NCBI GenBank assembly: GCA_047495785.1
Contig: JBLDXI010000018.1
Location: 248,001-312,000, forward strand
Direction of reading: 5' to 3'
DNA: 64,000 nucleotides
From: Lepidodermella squamata
Lineage: Eukaryota > Gastrotricha
Each line of letters starts with the position of its first letter. Positions within the stretch are counted from its first letter, which is position 1. The notes beneath the pieces are model-generated. The model did not search any database. It had not been told where the DNA came from and saw nothing but the letters and a program-made list of their open reading frames with translations. Positions 58,101 through 64,000 of the stretch are shown here, one piece after another. A program made the translations under genes and the position numbers.

Positions 58101-61100
58101 TGGATTGAAATCATGCTAGACATAATTGCATGTAATTCCGAACACCTCAATCTATCTAGTTCCAAATGTTATAGAAAATGTGCGTGGAAAGTTGAAATGC
58201 TGCCGCGACTGAACGCATGTGGAACTTTGGCCTAATGTTGAAGCAAGCTTGCTTCATTTCCGGGCAGCCTCCTTGGCTCAGTTGGCTAGAGCGCCAGTCT
58301 CATAATCTGGAGGTCGTGAGTTCGATCCTCACAGGGGGCAGCTTCGATCTTTTTCGATTGAACTCAACATGTGAATAGATCTCCTCAGGAAAGAGTCGAT
58401 ACACGTCGTATGGGCCATGCGCATGGATTAGTATTCTGCGCTTTCACCGCAGCAACCCGGGTTTGAGTTTTAGGGAAGCTTTGACGTCTGCAATCAAAAG
58501 AATCCCACTTTCCAAGCAAGAATGAAAACCTCTGAAAACAGCAAGGTTCCGTAGTGTAGTGGTCATCACGTCTCCTTCACACGGAGAAGGTCGCGGGTTC
58601 GAACCCCGCCGGAACCTCGATTCAAGCTATGATTTTGGTCTGCTGATCTATCTAGATAAGCTATTCTAGAGACAGTTCGCTTCGTCTTCTACATGGGGAT
58701 GTAGCTCAGTGGTAGAGCGCTTGCTTTGCATGTAAGATGTCCCGGGTTCAAACCCCGGCATCTCCAATTTTTAAGCTTTTCAGGTCCCAGAATCTGTAAC
58801 CTCCCATGGATAATCGATAATTCTAAGTTGAAAGAAGGCGGCCCAGTGGCCTAATGGTAAGGCGTCGGCCTCCGGAGCCGGAGATTGTGGGTTCGAGTCC
58901 CATCTGGGTCGATAATTTTTATATTCCACGGATATAGCCAAAGAACAGGAATTTCAGTGTGGCATTTCTTCATCAGTTCAACCGGCTCAGTAGCTTAGTG
59001 GTAGAGCATCTGTCTTGTAAACAGAAGGTCGCGGGTTCGATCCCCGTCTGGGCCTCGGCATACCTTTTTCCAGACTGGGGCTTTTGAGCTTGACCTATCA
59101 AATGTGATGACCTCACTTCTCTGATAACCAAGGGCGACTTCAAGGCCTCCTTGGCTCAGTTGGCTAGAGCGCCAGTCTCATAATCTGGAGGTCGTGAGTT
59201 CGATCCTCACAGGGGGCAGCTACAATTTTTTTCCAGCAGCTCCCAAAATATCCGTGCCCCGTGCCCCAGATCCCAATTTTCGAACTGCACACTGAATCAA
59301 GATTAAAAGAACTCGATGTTACCGGGTATATGCACCTGTGCATTTCCATTGGTATTTTTCACGAAATTTAAAAAAGTTCATCTTGCGCCGAAATATTATT
59401 CAACTCTAATGGCTATGCTTTGCTATTTGCAGCGCGCCTTTAACGAGCTGGACCAGTCGTTCTTCGAGGACCACATCCTGATGGGCGAGTGGCGGCGCAC
59501 GGTGTTCGGCATCTGCTTCTTCCACGCCATCATCCAGGAGCGCAAGAAGTTCGGCCCGCTCGGCTGGAACATCAAGTACGAGTTCAACGACTCGGACCGC
59601 GAGTGCTGCCTGCTCAACCTGGAAATGTTCACGCGAAGCGGCGAGTGGCCGTGGGACGCGCTCGTCTACATCACCGGCGAGATCACGTACGGCGGGCGTG
59701 TCACCGACTACTGGGACCAGCGGTGCTTGCGCACGGTTTTGAGGCGATTCTTTGGACTCCACGCCCTGTCTAAAAGTTACCGTTTCTCAGAATCAGGCAA
59801 GTTTAAATTTTTCAGGAAAAATTGGATGTTGGATGAAATTTAAAATTGATGAATTTTTTTTAATTTTCTTGAATTTTAAATAATCTTGAAAATATAATTG
59901 AAAATTGAAAACGAGGCCTTCGTTTTATTGCCGATTTTTATAGGAACCTATTTCGCTCCTGAGTTCGAATCGCTTCAGCAGTACAAGGATTATATCGAAG
60001 CGTTGCCGCTTATCGACAATCCCGAAGTTTTCGGCATGCACGAAAACGCAAACATTTCATTCCAGCTGCAAGAAACCGGCGCGATGGTCAACACCATTCT
60101 TAGCGTTCAGCCACGCGTGTCCAGCGGCGAGGGTGGCAAGTCGAACGATGACATTGCCTACGAACAGGCGGATGTTATCTTGGAGAAAATACCAGCTAAA
60201 ATTGACATCGATGCGGCGAGACCTGAAATTTTCGAGGTAATTTTAGATTATTATTTGATTCAATATTTCGCGTTCAAATCGAGATCGAATTAACATCGGT
60301 AATTTTAAGTTATATTCTCACTGTTGTATCAACTTTGGCGTGAATTCACTCATATTATGATCAAATATTGATCAAACCTCTTGTTAATAAACTTCCATCG
60401 TCTTGTTTGCAAGGTTAAAAACGGTATTTGATCCAACTGTCAATTTTAATTGAACGATTATTGATTCATTTTTGATGCTATAATTTCTCAGATTCTATTT
60501 GAGGTAAGTGTACGAGCAGTTTCAACGGGTAGCCAGCTTGTTATATTTTAATAGTCAATTTAAATTTCATCATACAAATATTTCATTTTATAATCATGGA
60601 AATATGTGCAAATTTAACTAACAGCAACTTCATGACGAAGAGAAATCGCATGAATTCACTTCATCATATTTTATTTAAAAATTCAGATTAATTTGGACTC
60701 TTCTTATCTTAATTTTCGATTTTTTCAACTATTTTTAGAAAGACGATATGGACCGCCAACATTCGCTGACGACGGTACTTCTGCAAGAAGTCGAACGCTA
60801 CAACAAGCTTTTACGGCTAATTAGAGTAAGTACATCGACTTTGAAAATTTTGAAAGTCCTAATTTTATATTTTAATCTTGATTTTTAATAATATTTTTTT
60901 CGTTATTTCAGTCTTCATTGGATCAACTGAAGAAGGCCATCAAAGGTTTCGTGGTGATGTCAGAAGAGCTCGAGCGCATCTACGTGGCTTTCCTCAACAA
61001 CCAAGTGCCAGCTCGGTGGGGCGCGGCGGCGTACCCGTCGCTGAAAACGCTCGCCTCGTGGGTGAAGGACCTCGTGCTTCGCATCGATTTCATGACCAAC

Positions 61101-61862
61101 TGGGTCGTGAATGGCCAGCCGAAGTCGTTCTGGCTCAGCGGGTTCTTCTTCCCACAGGGTTTCCTAACCGGCACCCTGCAGGTCCACGCGCGCCGCTACA
61201 ACCTGCCCATCGATCACTTGAGCTTCGATTTCCACCCCGTGCCGGTTATTCGCATGCAGGCCGATGTTTCAGTGGCTATGGCTAGTCTTCAGTTTGGTCA
61301 CGTCATGGATTGCGACCAGCAGTTGCCGGATGTCAAGGACGGCGTGCTTGTCCACGGCCTTTTCATGGACGGCTTCAGGTATGATCAGAAAAATTGGCCC
61401 TAACTCACAAATTCAATTTAATTTAATTTTCTGGAACATTTTTGACATGAGGGAAACTCAAGAAAATTTTGAAAAAGTTATTTTTAAATTTTCAATTCAA
61501 ATTAGTGAGAATTAATTTAATAGAAAATTCAATAGAGTTTTCCCCTCGGTTTCTCGATCGTATCTCGATTGATGAACGTTACTTTTTATAGGTGGGACAT
61601 GGATAAGATGGTTGTAGCCGATTCGCACCACGGCGAAATGAACCCGCCGCTGCCTGTGTTTCACATGGAGCCGAAAATGGACTTCGGACCCGATGCGACC
61701 AAGTACATATCTCCGTTGTACAAAACCGGCGCCAGAGCGGGTGTTCTGTCAACAACAGGCCATTCGACCAACTTTGTCGTCGCGTTTTTCCTACCCTCGA
61801 GCAAGGAACAGGACTATTGGATCAGTAAAGGCGCTGCTCTGTTGACCCAATTAACAGACTGA
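40140..61862 (+). CDS. axonemal inner-arm dynein heavy chain, DNAH6-like
   Basis: I place 21 exons with fully consistent phases: 40140-40349, 40404-40604, 40666-40919, 40974-41247, 41306-42733, 43671-45898, 46145-46328, 46521-47733, 48316-49139, 49653-50614, 51520-52165, 52276-52385, 52505-52892, 53063-53389, 53790-54047, 54534-56057, 59433-59796, 59944-60236, 60739-60825, 60912-61378 and 61592-61862. The product is 4170 residues (human DNAH6 is about 4158). AAA1 has GPAGTGKTE (about 1494), AAA2 GPTGGGKT (1774), AAA3 GNTGVGKS (2119) and AAA4 GVGGTGKQ (2469). Stalk coiled coils flank the microtubule-binding tip at about 2700-3010, and the C-terminal domain is complete. The AAA3 stretch [20 protein letters not shown] favours DNAH6 over other inner-arm types. 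It drives ciliary or flagellar beating. Intron 16 (3.4 kb) hosts a tRNA module and another gene; intron 17 uses a GC donor. Confidence 0.94.
42880..43035 (+). other. orphan exon-like ORF in dynein intron 5
   Basis: After an AG acceptor (acctcaag) comes a 51-codon open stretch ending in TAA, in phase with dynein exon 5. It reads [20 protein letters not shown] and on, clearly protein-like ([16 protein letters not shown]). The canonical dynein junction skips it (MYK to VPTPPEDY). It may be an alternative terminal exon giving a stem-only product, or a fragment of another gene. Not recognised. Confidence 0.4.
56299..56370 (-). tRNA. tRNA-Ala(TGC), module D left arm
   Basis: Reverse complement of the other Ala copies; intact; inside dynein intron 16. 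Confidence 0.93.
56451..56523 (-). tRNA. tRNA-Val(CAC), module D left arm
   Basis: Anticodon loop TTCACAC is intact. Compared with the other Val copies it has changes in the D-loop and one base-pair loss at the foot of the T-stem (acggg against cccgc). Confidence 0.88.
56595..56635 (-). pseudogene. decayed tRNA-Glu, module D left arm
   Basis: Matches the 3' acceptor and T-arm of the intact Glu gene (ttccctg...ccgggaatcgaacc) with an insertion in the acceptor. The anticodon and D parts are lost. Confidence 0.7.
56700..56773 (-). tRNA. tRNA-Met(CAT), module D left arm
   Basis: Intact; reverse complement of the other Met copies. Confidence 0.93.
56889..56928 (-). pseudogene. decayed tRNA-Thr, module D left arm
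   Basis: Reverse-strand match to the 5' half of tRNA-Thr (gatgctcta...ctaagccactgagtcgg); the 3' half is missing. Confidence 0.65.
56994..57065 (-). tRNA. tRNA-Arg(CCG), module D left arm
   Basis: Intact; same orientation as the neighbouring small gene, as in modules A and C. Confidence 0.93.
57340..57747 (-). CDS. small single-TM cysteine-rich protein, copy 3 (nested in dynein intron)
   Basis: Intronless, 135 residues, protein identical to copy 1. Non-coding flanks and the 3' end of the CDS match copy 2 instead. The gene lies inside dynein intron 16 on the opposite strand, with its own TATA promoter and a poly(A) signal (tttatt at 57144-57149). Architecture as copy 1: polar N-terminus, CTRKKC, one TM helix, eight-Cys C-terminal domain. 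Three conserved copies with intact promoters imply function; the family is unknown. Confidence 0.85.
   Translation of the reverse strand: MSVIGSNNYRAKSASQSDIVSAISMPQAAPVVVYQQQQEKNKGCTRKKCFIGTALGVFFGLLVLGTIIYVVMVVESQCYRGCQRLCTDDNHCTDTCWKTCWKAQWTKCPEDGARACSYILWDKAVINIGGLFGKK
57810..57896 (-). promoter_or_regulatory. core promoter of small-gene copy 3
   Basis: TATAAAA on the minus strand at 57851-57857 and TGACTCA at 57890-57896, spaced as in the other copies; the initiator-like stretch follows at about 57817-57829. Confidence 0.65.
58267..58340 (+). tRNA. tRNA-Met(CAT), module D right arm, first copy
   Basis: Intact; acceptor gcctcct/agggggc, anticodon loop CTCATAA. Confidence 0.93.
58411..58476 (+). 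pseudogene. decayed tRNA-Glu, module D right arm
   Basis: Keeps ggattag-attc, gcgctttcaccgc (TTC anticodon loop) and acccggg, but both acceptor strands are gone. Confidence 0.7.
58545..58617 (+). tRNA. tRNA-Val(CAC), module D right arm
   Basis: Intact; one D-loop change (ggtcatc for ggttatc). Confidence 0.92.
58695..58766 (+). tRNA. tRNA-Ala(TGC), module D right arm
   Basis: Intact; followed by a T run. Confidence 0.93.
58840..58911 (+). tRNA. tRNA-Arg(CCG), module D right arm
   Basis: Intact; anticodon loop CTCCGGA. Confidence 0.93.
58984..59055 (+). tRNA. tRNA-Thr(TGT), module D right arm
   Basis: Intact; anticodon loop CTTGTAA; followed by a T run. Matches the module B copy. Confidence 0.92.
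59145..59218 (+). tRNA. tRNA-Met(CAT), module D right arm, last copy
   Basis: Intact; lies 215 bp before dynein exon 17. This gene and the following intron end were copied to 21484-21811. Confidence 0.93.
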
Positions 61863-62707
61863 TTGAAAAAAGATTATATTGGAAAAAATCAGAAATTTTG
61901 TGTTGTTTTTGTCACATCTCAAGGTGTTTAGAACATTTAAAACAATTATTTATTTTATCCACCTTCATCCACTGTGATATCCCAGTTATATCAAAATCAG
62001 TAATATTATCATTATTATGTGAAAAATGGATTATTTTAATATAGCTTGTTATGCAGTATATATTTTATTACCATAAATTATAACAAAAAATAGCCATATT
62101 ATAATTATTGCTGTTTTGTTTACGATAACTAATAATTGGCATGTTTGACCAGCAAAATAAAAAATCGGAATGAATATTTTCGGTCATTTTTTAAGGTCAC
62201 ACTGATCGGTGAAAAAAAGCTTCCAGACTTTTCGCTCGATACAGAATTGAGTAAATAACACGTGCATTCGGCTATAAGTATATGTAATTATATGACGATG
62301 GCATATGACATCAATAAAAAATATACTGAACGAAAAATTACAGCCAGTCGCTAAATGAGGTGTGATTGTGTCGCAGCAGTCGTCCAGTCGCCAGTCAGCG
62401 CAATGTCAATTTATTCAAACTTTGGTCGGCAATAAAAAGCCTCATTATCAGCCGCGGTTTTTTCGGCGGGAAAGAGCAGATTTTTTTTCGACAGAATTTC
62501 GCCATCAATCTTCGCCTACATTTATACAATTTCTACTCAGTATGAGTATCATGTACATACCTAATTTCAGATGGGAGCATATGGTGGTTTTCCTCATTTC
62601 AGTATACTTATATTGGTATAGCATAGTCCTAGATCACTCAAGCGGAACGAGAACTATGCGTTTTTTGTACGTCTTTTCCACTTCTGGCTCTGAAAAATTC
62701 TAATATA
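61863..62707. other. intergenic 3' of dynein
   Basis: AT-rich with several TATA-like and poly(A)-like words; no gene supported. Confidence 0.5.
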
Positions 62708-62897
62708 TGTTAGAACACCGAGTTTTGATTCTAATCGAGAAAACGCGTAATTTTTCAGATAATCTCGAGTAAACGAAGACGAGTGAAAAACGAGCAAGCG
62801 GAACGAGGCGCAGCCGAGTGGAGCGCGAGTTTTTCACGAGACGAAGTTTACGAGAGGGAGCGTTTTCGAGATTAGGATCAAAACGAGTGATCTAACA
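62708..62897. repeat. 190-bp fold-back palindrome
   Basis: The arms starting tgttaga...cgagttttgattctaat and ending gattaggatcaaaacg...tctaaca pair along most of their length. The centre is rich in gaggcg-agccgag words. Could form a long hairpin; no coding capacity. Confidence 0.75.
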
Positions 62898-62949
62898 TTA
62901 TTAGAGCACGGCTTCTAATTTTCAGGGACTGAGTTACGCGAGTTTTTTC

Positions 62950-63475
62950 ACCTCATTTTATTCACATTTCTGCTTTAAGTGAGCATCAACTAGGACCTCG
63001 CCGAACATGCCCAGCTTATCGAAATTATGACCACCTTTGAGAGCGAAGCCAATTTACTGAAATCGCTGTACCTAGCAATGCGAAATTCGTGCCAGTTTTG
63101 CAACGCTCGCATTATTGCATTATTGCTAACACTGGTGTGTGCGTGTTTTATTGAGGGTAATAATTTTGCACTCGCCGCACGAAGAATGAGTCACTCGCTT
63201 GGCGATACTACGTTAAATAAACAGCAGGCAGAAAAGTGGCTTAAAGTGGAAAAGTGGAAAACGTTGAAACTCGTCTCCGCACTCGTTACACTCGGCTGCG
63301 CCTCGTTCCACTCTTGCTTCGACTCGTTTCAACGTCTCATCCAGGCTCGCTTCACTCGCCTTTCACTACTTGACTCGGCTTCGCCTCGTTTTATTTTAAA
63401 GGCATCGCTGCGCTCGCCTTTAGTAACCTCGGCTATCGCCTCGGTTATTAACAGCGTTTTGTGTGTGCAATAAAA
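62950..63475. repeat. microhairpin-rich stretch with an open frame through it
   Basis: Many short inverted words built from ctcggcttcgcctcg (for example 63261-63337, acgttgaaac ... gtttcaacgt, and 63425-63450, taacctcgg ... cctcggtta) resemble the core of the palindrome at 62708. A 148-codon plus frame (63027-63473) begins protein-like (ESEANLLKSLYLAMRNSC) but its second half is the repeat itself. A first-half exon is possible; the whole ORF is doubtful. Confidence 0.5.
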
Positions 63476-63549
63476 ATGAGAAATTATTGCTGTGCGTAAA
63501 AATGCGTTGCTGTTTTATGAATGAGTAATTACGCGCAATAAAAAAACGT

Positions 63550-63705
63550 GCGTGTTCTAATTCGCTAATTAGAACAACGCACGTGTTCTAAGTGAATTAG
63601 AAATGCGAATTAGAAAATCGCACGCGTTCTAAGTGAAAAACTCAAAATTAGAAATCGTGCGATTTGCATTGTAAAATTAGAAGCAGTGCTCTAATTTGCT
63701 AGTTC
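63550..63705. repeat. tandem palindromic 'ttctaatt' units
   Basis: Repeated gttctaagtgaattag or gttctaattcgctaattagaac words alternate with cgcacg words, forming nested short palindromes. Confidence 0.6.
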
Positions 63706-64000
63706 TCTCTAAATAACTGCTGTTTTGTCTCAATTATTGTATTGGGTCTGTGTTGTAGATGTTTATTACACTTAATTGCTAATGAGGTGTTTCGAGTAGA
63801 TGCGCGCATGAAACAAGTGTCGATGCTATCATCATCATCATCATTCATCATTCAGCCAATGTTACAACAATAGAAACGCTTGTAATTTATTCATAGCTTT
63901 TGTTACAGCTATATAAACGCACAGATTATTATTCATACATTGTTATAAATTGTAGGTAGGTGTATTTGCGTTTGTAAACGCGGGCGACCTGTGAGAGAAC
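63706..64000. other. window end, no gene seen
   Basis: AT-rich sequence with a short (atc)n run near 63828-63843; nothing else supported. Confidence 0.5.

Larger units (their letters stand above)
56700..58262 (-). repeat. segmental duplication, module D core, inside dynein intron 16
   Basis: Inverted relative to 3021-4577 and 21822-23365. Holds Met, decayed Thr, Arg and small-gene copy 3 on the minus strand. Outward from the gene, both sides carry the order Met, decayed Glu, Val, Ala, so the module is an imperfect inverted repeat around the gene. Confidence 0.88.

Noticed and set aside
1-64000. CRISPR arrays, bacterial operons, rRNA genes, viral or retroelement proteins
   Set aside because: None seen. 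Repeats are tRNA duplications and short inverted elements; gene structure is eukaryotic throughout.

Overview
The window is nuclear DNA of an animal with a compact, intron-containing genome. The case rests on spliced metazoan-type genes with consistent GT-AG phases: an axonemal dynein heavy chain, LARGE-type glycosyltransferase, PPIL6, COX17, HINT1, ADP/ATP carrier, ribosomal protein L13a (uL13), ornithine decarboxylase antizyme with its +1 frameshift site, a SIKE/FGFR1OP2 homologue and a CYP2-clan P450. It also rests on eukaryotic tRNAs followed by T runs. The axonemal dynein implies motile cilia or flagella, which argues against a typical nematode. Species and phylum cannot be named from the sequence.

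Layout: 0-1.35 kb, C-terminal exons of an unidentified gene (+). 1.75-2.54 kb, weak multi-TM fragments (-). 2.65-4.58 kb, tRNA module A with copy 1 of a small Cys-rich membrane protein gene. 5.3-9.2 kb, a large coiled-coil GTPase (-). 11.2-12.8 kb, RPL13A and a WWOX-like dehydrogenase (-). 13.5-14.8 kb, SIKE-like (+). 16.4-18.2 kb, tRNA module B. 18.7-20.4 kb, P450 lacking a visible N-terminus (+). 20.6-23.4 kb, tRNA module C with copy 2 and an inserted hAT-like MITE. 23.7-25.1 kb, PPIL6 (-). 26.4-27.3 kb, antizyme (+). 30.7-31.0 kb, COX17 (-). 31.9-35.2 kb, ADP/ATP carrier (-). 35.8-36.7 kb, HINT1 (-). 36.9-39.3 kb, LARGE-like (-). 40.1-61.9 kb, a 21-exon, about 4170-residue inner-arm dynein heavy chain (+). 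Intron 16 of the dynein holds tRNA module D and copy 3 of the small gene. 62.7-63.7 kb, fold-back and microhairpin repeats.

The most unusual structure is the set of four related tRNA modules, with 27 tRNA-like genes: Met x8, Val x5, Ala(TGC) x5, Arg x5, Thr x2, Glu x1 and one degenerate Ala(CGC). Three modules also carry the same small gene of unknown family. Module D sits inside the dynein gene. Module C contains an inverted copy of the 3' end of that dynein intron plus about 33 nt of the next dynein exon, so the module sequence was copied out of the dynein locus. A small hAT-type element with an 8-bp target duplication later landed in module C, and module D keeps the related unoccupied site.

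The other genes look like ordinary independent neighbours; no operon or shared pathway is evident, although dynein and PPIL6 are both typical of ciliated animals.
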